Shown in pieces: positions 8,130-16,765 of a stretch of DNA of 64,000 nucleotides. The DNA comes from an uncultured Collinsella sp. Lineage in GTDB: Bacteria > Actinomycetota > Coriobacteriia > Coriobacteriales > Coriobacteriaceae. The notes under the pieces are model-generated. The model searched no databases and was not told the origin of the DNA. It saw only the letters and a list, made by a program, of their open reading frames with translations. Location of the stretch: assembly GCA_900766165.1 (NCBI GenBank), contig CAAFUK010000032.1, forward strand, positions 16,334 to 80,333, read 5' to 3'. The first letter of the stretch is position 1; each line of letters starts with the position of its first letter. The position numbers and the translations under genes were made by a program.

Positions 8130-8495
8130 CTACTCTTCGGCAATACTATCGAGGATACTGCGCATGATGGACACTAGGATGCTGCCCATAAAGGCCGAGC
8201 CAAAGCCGGCGATGGAGATGCCGACGCCCAACAGGTTGACCGACAGGTAGCTGGCGAGCTCCAGCATAAAGCTGTTGAGCACGAGCTGGAAAATGCCGAG
8301 CGTAATGATCGTGAGCGGCAGCGAGATGACCGTGAGGAACGGTTTGACGAACGAATCGACGATGTTGAGGAACAGTCCCACAAAGGCAAAGCAGACCCAG
8401 GCCTCGGCAAAGCCGAAAGGTTGGATGCCGGGGACGAGGAACGTGGCGATCGCGATGGCGATCGAGGTGAAGAGCCAGTTAAGCATAAAGCGCAT
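8130..8495 (-). CDS. Phage holin family 4 / YvlD-like integral membrane protein
   Basis: 121 residues with four hydrophobic segments (about 5-22, 32-50, 56-78 and 90-112). It begins MRFMLNWLFTSIAIAIATF and matches the pattern of the YvlD / Phage_holin_4_2 family of small bacterial inner-membrane proteins. VDSFVKPFLTVISLPLTIIT in the middle is typical of that family. Despite the name these are chromosomal proteins of unknown role, often linked to envelope stress. There are no other phage genes nearby. The ATG has an AAAGGA site. It is monocistronic. Confidence 0.8.
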   Translation of the reverse strand: MRFMLNWLFTSIAIAIATFLVPGIQPFGFAEAWVCFAFVGLFLNIVDSFVKPFLTVISLPLTIITLGIFQLVLNSFMLELASYLSVNLLGVGISIAGFGSAFMGSILVSIMRSILDSIAEE

Positions 8496-8819
8496 GGCGT
8501 GAATCCTTTCTTGCGCCGGGGTTGCTGGCGTCGCGTGAAGCGGCTTGCGGCGGCGATTTGGATGGTTGCGCGGGCGCGCCGCGGTGTTTGGGCGCCCATT
8601 GTCTCAAATATTCGTGGAGCTTACGTGCGCATATGGTTTCTAAACGGCGTTCGTCCTGAAAAACGCGCCGCTGGCAGAGAGTCTTGTCGCTTTAGTTTGG
8701 TGGTGTGCTACACTGCTACGGGCAAAAGCCACAGGCGTTGCCCTATTGCATAGAACGGGCGAACGATGCCCGATGTCAGTATCAACTTCGATGCCTTTTG
8801 GCGGGTTTGGCGGTGATCG
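8496..8819. other. Intergenic region between the holin-like gene and yerC, with a yerC promoter candidate
   Basis: No gene is seen in these 324 bases. TTGTCG at 8684-8689 and TACACT at 8709-8714 (19-base spacer) form the best promoter candidate, leaving a leader of about 100 bases before the yerC start. The leader contains GGGCGAACGATGCCC, a possible weak hairpin. Confidence 0.35.
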
Positions 8820-9119
8820 ATGAATATCGAGAACATGTTTGACAAGCCTGATGTCAAGCAGCTGGTCCACGCATTTAGCCTTTTGGACGACGAGAAGGAT
8901 ATCCAAGCGTTTTTGACCGATATCTGCACGCCGCGCGAGATTTGCGACCTTTCTCAGCGTTTGCAGGTTGCGCGCTATTTGGACGAGGGCGAGCCTTATG
9001 TTGAGGTTCAGGCCCGTACCGGCGCTTCGTCCACCACGGTGAGCCGCGTTTCAAAGGCGCTGAACGGCGAGTACGGTGGCTACCGCAAGATCCTCATTAA
9101 GTTGGAGGATGGCGAGTAG
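8820..9119 (+). CDS. yerC: YerC/YecD family TrpR-like regulator
   Basis: 99 residues, matching the small TrpR-related YerC/YecD family. The helical bundle includes FLTDICTPREICDLSQRLQVA, followed by the DNA-binding helix-turn-helix around TGASSTTVSRVSKALNGEYG. Family members are homologues of the tryptophan repressor, but the ligand and targets are not established. No tryptophan genes lie nearby. A terminator follows directly. Confidence 0.85.
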   Translation: MNIENMFDKPDVKQLVHAFSLLDDEKDIQAFLTDICTPREICDLSQRLQVARYLDEGEPYVEVQARTGASSTTVSRVSKALNGEYGGYRKILIKLEDGE

Positions 9120-9143
9120 GCCGGCGACAAAAACGAATTGTGC

Positions 9144-9170
9144 AAAACCGCTCCTCCGGGGGCGGTTTTT
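9144..9170 (+). terminator. Rho-independent terminator of yerC
   Basis: AAAACCGC stem pairing with GCGGTTTTT across a short C/G-rich loop, ending in a T-run. Confidence 0.75.
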
Positions 9171-9303
9171 ATATGCCCGCAATCGGCTGGTTCGTTGGGG
9201 CCAGGTTGCTTTGTACCAAAAGATGGAGCTGTGGTGGCAATGTGTCCGCGTGGGCGGGTAGGATGGATGCATTGATTATTGCGAACAGTTTGAGCGGAGG
9301 ACC

Positions 9304-12300
9304 ATGCCTGTTCGAATCTATACCACCAATGCCGGCACGGATTTGAGCGATGCCGAGTCGGCGCTGCTTGCCGACCTTATTGTCCGCCACGGGCGTGCCG
9401 TGTTGCTGGCACCTACGTTTGCCGAGCTCGACCTGTGCCGTCATGATGCGGCGGAAGCCGGCGTTTCGCTGGGTATCGACTACAAGACGTCTACATCGTG
9501 GCTTCGCTCGCTTTGGGAGCTTTTGGGCGACGGGCGCGGTTTCGTCGACAACCTGCAGCGCCAGATGCTGTTCTCGGACATGGTCACGCGTCTCGACGAT
9601 GCCGATCTGCAGCCGCTTTCGCGCAGCCAGGGCACAGTGCGCATGCTCGCGCGCATGGCCCGCGACGTGTTGCCGGGCGTTGCGGGGACGGGTGCCGAAC
9701 GATGCCGTGGCGACAACTGCCAGCCTGAGCCAAAAAGCGATGCCGAGGCTCGTGTGTTCGAGCTTTTGCGCGCCTACGCGGGCGGTTTGGACCGTCGAGA
9801 TATGGTTGAGCCCTGCGAGGCAGCTGACATTATGACCAGTGTCCTGGCCGATAGCCTGCCGGCGTGCACTCGCGCCGTATGCGTGCGCGGTATCACGTCG
9901 TTTACGCACGGTCTGCTCGAGCTGCTGTCTGCCGTGGCGAACAATGGGGGAGAGGTCGTCGTGCTGCTTGCCCGCGAGCAGGCGGCGATGCGCGAGGAGC
10001 TTGCCACGGCATTTGATGCCCGCGATGTGTTGTTTGAGATCGCGCCGCTAGGGGAGGGTGTCGGCGCGTCTGATGCCGCTTACGGGACCGCCGCTCAGCC
10101 TGCCTTTATTGAGGTCGCTGGCCCCCATGCCCGTGCTCATGCTTATGCGGACGCAATTGATGATCTGGTAAAAACGTGCCGGGGTTCCGAGGTCGACGGC
10201 GCTTCTGCCGACCCCGTGCGCGTGCTCGTTGTTTCTGCCCGGGCACCCCAGCTGTTCGGCGAACTCGCCTCTCGTCTGGCGGCGCGTCACATTGCGGCCG
10301 AGACGACTGAGTTCACGGCGTTTTCCCAGTCCATCGCGGGCAGGCAGTTTACGGCGCTCGCCAACCTGATCGAGCGTATGAAAGCCGCCGACGAGGGCAC
10401 CGCTTCCAAGACCGAGTGGTGGCCCGCTTCAGAGCTTACCGACTGGATTTATAGCCCGCTTTCGGGTGCCGACGCCGCGAGCGCCCGCGGCTTCGACAAG
10501 AACATGCGCCTGTCGCGCAACAAAACCACTGCGGGCGTCAAGAGCCTGCTGCAGAGCGTGCAGGGCCAGGTGAGGGGCGCCCGCAAGGCCGCTAGCGAAG
10601 ATAACTGGTTTAAGAACGTGCCATGCGTGGTCTCGGACGTGTTTCAGGCGCTGTGGCGCGACAAACCCGTGACGGCGCTCAAGGCCATGCTCGCCGTTGC
10701 CGAGGCGCTGCCCGATCGCGCCCTAGGCGGCCTTGACGGCCAGGCCCGTCGCCAGGCAGAGACGGCTCTGCTGCGCCATGCCATCGACATCCTTATGAAC
10801 GATGCTCGCGCGCTTGACGTGTCGCAGGCCGCGACCGTGCCGGTTCTCGACGGCGTTCGAACTAAGGTGGACAAGCGCAGCACCGCTTACGATTACGAGA
10901 CCTACGAGGTAGACCGCGCGCCGCGCGCCCGGGTGCGCTTCGTGTCGCTTGCCGATGCAGCGGCGTTGCGTCCCGGCAGCTACGATGCCGTCCTGTTTGC
11001 CGATGTCGATCTGGACAGCTATCCGCTCTCACACGAGGAGGAGCCGCTGGCCACGCTGACGGCGGACCTGGGACGTGCCGGCGTATCTTTGGAGCCTGCT
11101 GCTCTGCTGCGCGTGCGCTTTGGCCGTGCGATGCAAGCGTCGCGTGGTCCGGTTGCGCTTGCGCGCGTGACGCACGATCGCCAGGCGCGTGAGTGCTACC
11201 CGGCAGCCGTATGGACCGAGCTGCGGGCACATGCCGAGGCCGCTGGCACTGTCAAGCCCACGTGCGTGGGCGAGGGCGATATCATCGCCGACTTTGATCC
11301 CGCGGCAGGCGAAGGTCTTAGGTTCGAGCGTGTGATTTGCGAAGCTCCTCAGCACCTGAGCGATGAAGCCATTCCGTATCTGGTCCTGCGCCGTCGCGAT
11401 GGCGAGGGCGAGGATGCGCCGCTGGTGCCGCGCCTGACGTCCGCTTCGCAGATCGAGGCCTATTCGACCTGTCCACTATGCTGGTTCGTCTCGTACCGCG
11501 TGAAGCCCCAGTCGATCGACGCCGGCTTTGGCAATATGGAGAAGGGCAACTTTGTCCACGACGTGCTGGAACACCTGCACGCCCGTCTGCCCCAGGAGGG
11601 CATGGAGCGCGTGACGCCCGAGAACCTGCCGCGTGCTCAGGAGCTGTTGCGCGAGGTCTTTGACGAGACCTTGGCCGAGCATGCCTCCAAGCGTGGCAAC
11701 GAGGGCCCGCTCGTGCCGCTCTCTCCGGTAGAGGAGCGCCAAGTGGCCGAGATCCTGCCGCAGCTGGAGGGCGTGCTTGCCTATGAAGCCGAGGCGCTGA
11801 CTCCTTTTGCTCCACGCTACCTGGAGTTTGCCTTTAACGATCTTAACGTTGAGTATGCCGGTTGGCCACTCGGCGGGCGCATCGACCGCGTGGACGTGGA
11901 CGCCGAGAACCGCGCCGTGGTGATCGACTATAAGCATCGCACGGGCGTTGAGGAGTTTAAACTCGCCGACCCCACGGTGCGCGACGAGGAATCGGGCGAG
12001 GCCGCCATCGACGACCCGCGGTGGCTACCGCCCCATACCCAGACGCTTATCTATGCGCAGGCCATGCGCCGGGCGCTGGATCTGGATACCCGCGCGGCGC
12101 TCTATTTTTCGACCAAGGGCGGCAAACCGGCGCTGCGAGGCGCCGCGAGTGCCGAGCTGCTCGAGGAGGAGCGTGGCGACGGCCGCATCCCGGGGCTTAA
12201 GAAGGGCTTTCCCGGCGAGGGCGGCAGCATGGACTTCGACGCCCTGCTCGATCGCGTGGAGGCCGGCATCGCCGAGCGCTTGCGCGAACTCGAGGCGGGC

Positions 12301-12393
12301 AACGTCGCTGCTGTCGACCCGGCGTCGACGCAGGCCGCGCATGCCCGCTGCTCGTATAACCACGAAGGAACGTTTGTAAGGAGGGACGTGTAG
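9304..12393 (+). CDS. addB: AddB/RexB-like PD-(D/E)XK nuclease subunit of a recombination helicase-nuclease
   Basis: 1029 residues. The N-terminal two thirds resemble the inactivated helicase fold of AddB/RexB proteins; I find no Walker A motif there. The C-terminal nuclease starts at LTSASQIEAYSTCPLCWFVS (about 716-735) and continues GNFVHDVLEHLH, GGRIDRVDVD and VVIDYKHRTG, then a QTLIYAQAM motif as in RecB-type nucleases. The iron-sulfur cysteines of Bacillus AddB are not all present: CPLC is seen, but only one Cys lies near the C-terminus. With AddA-like partner 3 bases downstream it should process double-strand ends for RecA. The start has GGAGG. Assignment to the AddB clade is by context and nuclease order. 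Confidence 0.78.
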   Translation: MPVRIYTTNAGTDLSDAESALLADLIVRHGRAVLLAPTFAELDLCRHDAAEAGVSLGIDYKTSTSWLRSLWELLGDGRGFVDNLQRQMLFSDMVTRLDDADLQPLSRSQGTVRMLARMARDVLPGVAGTGAERCRGDNCQPEPKSDAEARVFELLRAYAGGLDRRDMVEPCEAADIMTSVLADSLPACTRAVCVRGITSFTHGLLELLSAVANNGGEVVVLLAREQAAMREELATAFDARDVLFEIAPLGEGVGASDAAYGTAAQPAFIEVAGPHARAHAYADAIDDLVKTCRGSEVDGASADPVRVLVVSARAPQLFGELASRLAARHIAAETTEFTAFSQSIAGRQFTALANLIERMKAADEGTASKTEWWPASELTDWIYSPLSGADAASARGFDKNMRLSRNKTTAGVKSLLQSVQGQVRGARKAASEDNWFKNVPCVVSDVFQALWRDKPVTALKAMLAVAEALPDRALGGLDGQARRQAETALLRHAIDILMNDARALDVSQAATVPVLDGVRTKVDKRSTAYDYETYEVDRAPRARVRFVSLADAAALRPGSYDAVLFADVDLDSYPLSHEEEPLATLTADLGRAGVSLEPAALLRVRFGRAMQASRGPVALARVTHDRQARECYPAAVWTELRAHAEAAGTVKPTCVGEGDIIADFDPAAGEGLRFERVICEAPQHLSDEAIPYLVLRRRDGEGEDAPLVPRLTSASQIEAYSTCPLCWFVSYRVKPQSIDAGFGNMEKGNFVHDVLEHLHARLPQEGMERVTPENLPRAQELLREVFDETLAEHASKRGNEGPLVPLSPVEERQVAEILPQLEGVLAYEAEALTPFAPRYLEFAFNDLNVEYAGWPLGGRIDRVDVDAENRAVVIDYKHRTGVEEFKLADPTVRDEESGEAAIDDPRWLPPHTQTLIYAQAMRRALDLDTRAALYFSTKGGKPALRGAASAELLEEERGDGRIPGLKKGFPGEGGSMDFDALLDRVEAGIAERLRELEAGNVAAVDPASTQAAHARCSYNHEGTFVRRDV

Positions 12394-12396
12394 ACC

Positions 12397-15300
12397 ATGG
12401 ATCTTTCGACTTTGATGCCGCAACAGCTGCAGATCGTCAAAACGCTCGACCGTCCGCTGTTTGTCTCGGCGGGCGCCGGTTCGGGCAAGCCCTTTGCCCT
12501 CACGCGCCGCCTCGTCTACGCGCTCTCGCCCGAATCCGGTCCGTTCGTCGAGCATCTGGACCAGGTGCTCGCCATCACCTTTACCAAGGACGCCGCGGCC
12601 GAGATTCGCGACCGCGTGCGCCGTGCGCTTATCGACGAGGGCATGGACGAGGAAGCACTGACCGTCGACGACGCGTGGATCTCGACCATTCACGGCATGT
12701 GCTCGCGTATTCTGCGCGCGCACGCGCTGGAGCTGGGCATCGACCCCGAGTTCACGGTGCTCACCGATACCGACGAGCTCATGGACCAGGCTGTTGAGCA
12801 TGTGCTGGCCCGCGCGACGGCACCCGATGCCGCCCCCGAGCTCGCCGCATCGCTCAAGGCCCTCTACGCCTGGTATCCCATGGCGGGCGAGGGCGGGCCG
12901 TTTGGTGCCGGCACCACCATCAAGGGTCTGGTGCGCGAGCTGCTGGAGCTCTCGAGCCAGTTGCCGGGCGGCATGGACGACGTGCGCGTGGCGCGCGGCC
13001 AGGCCGATACCTCGGCGCTTGCCGATGCCTATCGCGCGTCGCTGGGCGCAAGCAAGGCCGCGACCGAGAAAGCGCAGGTGGCGCTCGACGCCATCGATGC
13101 ATTCGAGGCCAGCGGCAAGACCATGGCCGATGCGGCGCGACTCATGATGTCGTGCACCATGCCGCGTGCGAGCAAGGCATTTCCTAAGGAGCAGGTCGAG
13201 CTGCTCAAGGCCGAGGCTGCCGATGCATTTATCAATATCGTGCTTGCCTGCGGTGGCCCGGCACTCGATGCGCTGGTGGGCCTGGCCCGTTCCGTGGAGG
13301 CTGAGTATCGCGCGCTGAAGGCTGCCCAGTCCGCCCTCGACAACAACGACTTGCTGCGTATGGCCTACGAGGCCCTGCGCGATTACCCGGCCATCCGAGC
13401 GGCATACGAGGGCCGCTTTAAGATGGTCATGATCGACGAGTTCCAGGATACCGACCAGATGCAGGTCGATCTGATCCGATACCTGACCGGCGCGGGGGAG
13501 CGCGCGCTGTGCACCGTGGGCGATGCACAGCAGTCCATCTATCGCTTCCGCGGCGCCGAGGTCGAGGTCTTCCGCCGCCAGGAGCGCAAGGTAGGATCGG
13601 CGGCATCCGAGACGGTCGCCACGCCGGATGTCCCCGCCGGCGAGCTCGTTAAACTCGTGCGCAACTTCCGCAGCCACGACGAGGTGCTGCGTTACGTGGC
13701 ACGCGTCTTCGACGGCGATGACGGCGGCCTGATGCAGGGATTTTTGGATCTTGAGGCGAGCGACGGCCGCAAGGACACGCTGGTGGCAGACGCCTCGCGT
13801 CGCCAGGCCCTCTTTGTTGCCGGCGGCAGTACGCAGGAACGCACACAGGCAAAGGCCCGTGCGATCGCCGAGCGGTTCCGCTCGCTTGCCGATGCCGGCC
13901 AGCCCCAGGGCGGCATGGTGCTGCTGCTGGGCCGCATGACCAACGCAGACGTCTACGCACAGGCCTTCCGTGACCAGGGGCTCGACTGTGTCATCGCGGG
14001 TGGTTCGGTCTTTGCCCAGGCAGCCGAGGTGCAGACGGTGCGCGCCCTAGTCTGCGCGCTCGCCAATCCGGCCGATACGGCGCAGGGCCTTATGCCGCTG
14101 CTCGCCTCGCCGATGTTTGCGCTCGGCGCTCAGGAGTTCCTGGCGCTGGCGACCAAGCTCGATAGCGAGACGGGGGAGACCTCGCGCCGGAATATCGACG
14201 CGGGCATCATGAGTGATTTCGACGTGCCGGGTCTGCAAGATCTGCCGCTCGTGACGCGCGCCCGCGAGGTGCTGCGGTATGCGCTTCGTCGCGTGGGCCG
14301 CGATTCGTTCGCCGCCATCGCGCGCGACGTGGTCAACGCCTCCGGCTGGTTTGTGCGTCTGGCACAGCGCGGTCCCGAGGGCAAGGCCATTGCCGCCAAC
14401 GTGCTCAAGGCGCTCGACGCCGTGGCTGAGGCTGAGGCCGAGTTCGGCAACTCGCCGCGTTCCATCGCGCTGGCCTTCGACCGCTTCTTGGCGGGCAAGG
14501 AGGCCCCGGGCGCGCTCAACGAGGAGGGTGACGGCGCGGTACGCATCATGACGGTGCATGCCTCCAAGGGTCTGGAATATCCGGTCGTGGCGGTCGCCGA
14601 GTGCTTTGGCGTGCGTAAGTCCTCGGGTGCGGCACAGATGGGTCGCGTCGAGGGCGGAGCGCAAGTCGTGGCGCTGCCGGCTCGTTTTGATGGCGTTAAG
14701 CTTGCCGATGGGGCCTTCGTGAAGGGCGATGACGTCAAAAAGCAGTTTGAGCATGCGTTTAAGGGCAAGGGCACGTCGCTGTGGCTGCCGCCGGAGCTCA
14801 TGGAGGACGTCTGTGCGACGGGCTCTCCCGCCGAGGCATTTGCCCGCCTGCGCAACGACGACCTGCAGCTTTCGCTCGAGGAGTGGGCTCGTCTGCTCTA
14901 TGTCGCCATGACGCGAGCGCGTGAGCTGGTCATTCTGGCGATGGATGCTGGCGTGAGCCGTGGCAAGGTGACGGCGCCGACCTTCGACGTCGAGACCGAT
15001 CTGACCTACGACGTGCTCCGCCGTATTTTGCCGACCGACGCTCTGGACATGCCGCAGCTCGATGTCGACCGCCTGGTGTTCGACAACTCCCAGCCGGGCG
15101 ACTACGAGCTTATTTCGCTCGCGGGCTTTACCTTTGGCGAGCAGGCGTTTGAGGCCAACGCTTCGCTGGATGCCGAGGGCAGGCTTGTTCGTGGCGATGC
15201 CGATACAGATGCTGCCGACGATTCGGCCAGTACAATCGTCCCCGGTCCTGCCGACCCCAAGCCCGATTCGTTTGAGCTTGTGTATCCCCAGGCGGTGGGC

Positions 15301-16017
15301 GTGCGCATGGGCATCTGTCCGTATCCGATGCGTGACTCGTATAGCTACTCGTCAATCGCCGCAGCACTCCATGCCGAGACGGAAGACCGTGCCGCCGAGG
15401 CGCATGTGCCCATGGACGAGGCTGGCGATGATGCGGAGTCGGATGGTTCCGAGATGACGGATGCAGACGTGGCCGCCGTTGAGCCCGCCGGCAACCCCAT
15501 GGCGCTGGGCTCGGCGTTCCATGCCGCCTGCCAGTGGCTGATCGAGATGGGTGCCAATGAGCTGCCCGCCGAGCGTGCCGACGCCCTGGCTCGCCTGTGG
15601 CGCCTAACGCCGGAGCAGCGCGAACGCTTCGACGTTGCCCTGGACCGCTGGCTCAAGTCGGCGGTCCGTGCCGAGCTGCTTGCCTGGCCGTGCGTTCGCG
15701 CCGAGGTGCCGTTCTTTTCGCTGGGCTGCGAGGACGAGGACATCGCCCGCTACGGCGCATATGCCGAGGGCGCTATCGATGCCTTGGCAACCGACCCGGC
15801 CGATCCGTCGCACGCGCTGGTCATCGACTACAAGACGGGCGGCACACCGGACGAGACGCCGGAACAGCTGCAGGAGAAGCACGCCCTGCAGGCGCGCGTC
15901 TACGCTGATGTTTTGCACAAGGCGGGCTTTGAGGCCGTGACCGTCAAGTTCGTCCGCGTGGAGCAAGTCGACCTCGCCAACCCGTGCGAGCCTCAGGTGG
16001 TCACCTACAGCCGCTAG
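12397..16017 (+). CDS. addA: AddA-like UvrD-type helicase-nuclease with an altered Walker A motif
   Basis: 1206 residues, the normal size of AddA. Helicase motifs run in order: QQ at 9-10, Walker A AGAGSGKPF (K31, P32), AITFTKDAA, MIDEFQDTD (Walker B), GDAQQSIYRFRGA, VHASKGLEYPVV and LLYVAMTRAR. The C-terminal RecB-type nuclease has GSAFHAACQWL, EGAIDALA and VIDYKTGG followed by HALQARVYADVL. The oddity is P32 where nearly all P-loop ATPases have Thr or Ser coordinating magnesium: codon CCC at 12490-12492 is one base from ACC. If real, ATP hydrolysis should be badly impaired. The start lies 3 bases past the addB stop and uses the AGGAGG site inside addB, so the pair is co-translated. Confidence 0.85.
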   Translation: MDLSTLMPQQLQIVKTLDRPLFVSAGAGSGKPFALTRRLVYALSPESGPFVEHLDQVLAITFTKDAAAEIRDRVRRALIDEGMDEEALTVDDAWISTIHGMCSRILRAHALELGIDPEFTVLTDTDELMDQAVEHVLARATAPDAAPELAASLKALYAWYPMAGEGGPFGAGTTIKGLVRELLELSSQLPGGMDDVRVARGQADTSALADAYRASLGASKAATEKAQVALDAIDAFEASGKTMADAARLMMSCTMPRASKAFPKEQVELLKAEAADAFINIVLACGGPALDALVGLARSVEAEYRALKAAQSALDNNDLLRMAYEALRDYPAIRAAYEGRFKMVMIDEFQDTDQMQVDLIRYLTGAGERALCTVGDAQQSIYRFRGAEVEVFRRQERKVGSAASETVATPDVPAGELVKLVRNFRSHDEVLRYVARVFDGDDGGLMQGFLDLEASDGRKDTLVADASRRQALFVAGGSTQERTQAKARAIAERFRSLADAGQPQGGMVLLLGRMTNADVYAQAFRDQGLDCVIAGGSVFAQAAEVQTVRALVCALANPADTAQGLMPLLASPMFALGAQEFLALATKLDSETGETSRRNIDAGIMSDFDVPGLQDLPLVTRAREVLRYALRRVGRDSFAAIARDVVNASGWFVRLAQRGPEGKAIAANVLKALDAVAEAEAEFGNSPRSIALAFDRFLAGKEAPGALNEEGDGAVRIMTVHASKGLEYPVVAVAECFGVRKSSGAAQMGRVEGGAQVVALPARFDGVKLADGAFVKGDDVKKQFEHAFKGKGTSLWLPPELMEDVCATGSPAEAFARLRNDDLQLSLEEWARLLYVAMTRARELVILAMDAGVSRGKVTAPTFDVETDLTYDVLRRILPTDALDMPQLDVDRLVFDNSQPGDYELISLAGFTFGEQAFEANASLDAEGRLVRGDADTDAADDSASTIVPGPADPKPDSFELVYPQAVGVRMGICPYPMRDSYSYSSIAAALHAETEDRAAEAHVPMDEAGDDAESDGSEMTDADVAAVEPAGNPMALGSAFHAACQWLIEMGANELPAERADALARLWRLTPEQRERFDVALDRWLKSAVRAELLAWPCVRAEVPFFSLGCEDEDIARYGAYAEGAIDALATDPADPSHALVIDYKTGGTPDETPEQLQEKHALQARVYADVLHKAGFEAVTVKFVRVEQVDLANPCEPQVVTYSR

Positions 16018-16028
16018 CCCTCAATAAC

Positions 16029-16091
16029 TTGCGGTGGAATACGGACTGTTTTGGCCAAAAAAGCCGCCAAACAGTCCGCATTTCACCGCAA
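16029..16091. repeat. Long intergenic hairpin after addA
   Basis: TTGCGGTG (16029-16036) pairs with CACCGCAA (16084-16091), and CGGACTGTTT (16042-16051) pairs with AAACAGTCCG (16069-16078). Together they make a 63-base hairpin with a small internal bulge. There is no T-run after it, so it is not a standard terminator. It could be a transcript-end stabiliser or a small dispersed palindrome. A TACAAT at 16114-16119 is the -10 candidate for the next gene. Confidence 0.55.
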
Positions 16092-16152
16092 CGCATGGGA
16101 GAGCCTGGGGCGGTACAATGGCTCGAACGGTTCAAACGAATAAGGAGCCATC

Positions 16153-16662
16153 ATGCAGCTCACCAAAACGCTTAAGGTGACGCCGGAGGAGCTTTTTGAC
16201 GCTCTGGCGGGGTCCATCATGCAGGATATCGAGAACGCCACGGGCAAGCGTCCCAGCCGCAACAAGCTCAACGGCTATAAGTACGAGAAGCGCGCCCAGT
16301 CCGCAAAAGGCAAGGCCAAGGGCATGGCGATCAAGGTTAAAATCAAGCACTTTGACTACCCGTGTCTCTATGAGGTCCGTTTTCAGTATGCGGCGGGCAT
16401 CAATACTATGCGCTATGAGGCCGCACCTGCTGGCGATGGTGTCTGCGAGCTCACCTATACCGAGGATTTTCAGGGTGTGGGTGGCAACACGTCTGGCACG
16501 CGCGGCAAGCTCGGCCTCTTCTTCTATGAGCGCAAGCTCAAGAGCCACGCCAACCAGACGATTGATCAAATCGTCAAATATATCGAGGGTGAGCGCCGCG
16601 TAAAGGCTAATCCCGCCTTCGCCGATGATACTGCCGAAAACGCTTCGGATGTATTCCATTGA
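16153..16662 (+). CDS. DUF3284 domain-containing protein
   Basis: 169 residues, soluble. It starts MQLTKTLKVTPEELFDALAG and continues with DIENATGKRPSRNKLNGYKY, the pattern of DUF3284 proteins of Firmicutes and Coriobacteriia, which adopt a START/SRPBCC-like helix-grip fold. Function is unknown. AAGGAG precedes the ATG. The C-terminal tail after about residue 150 is low in conserved residues. It is monocistronic, with a low-GC patch directly downstream. Confidence 0.75.
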   Translation: MQLTKTLKVTPEELFDALAGSIMQDIENATGKRPSRNKLNGYKYEKRAQSAKGKAKGMAIKVKIKHFDYPCLYEVRFQYAAGINTMRYEAAPAGDGVCELTYTEDFQGVGGNTSGTRGKLGLFFYERKLKSHANQTIDQIVKYIEGERRVKANPAFADDTAENASDVFH

Positions 16663-16765
16663 TACCCTGTGCAATAGTTTTACCGCTCTTCACATCAACT
16701 GTGAACACTTCAGGCTTCGAGTCAGTAGCGAGCGGCCCGACAAAAGTAGTTGATGGAAGTGCCAA
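16663..16765 (-). pseudogene. Coding remnant, minus strand, without start or stop
   Basis: Read on the minus strand this segment gives a protein-like string beginning LALPSTTFVGPLATDSKP and continuing EVFTVDVKSGKTIAQGI, unlike a random antisense frame. Continuity is lost inside the end of the DUF3284 gene. It is probably a fragment of a destroyed gene left when the low-GC patch was inserted. Family unknown. Confidence 0.35.

Noticed and set aside
8130..8495. Holin name as evidence for a prophage
   Set aside because: The protein belongs to the chromosomal YvlD-like family and no other phage gene lies nearby.
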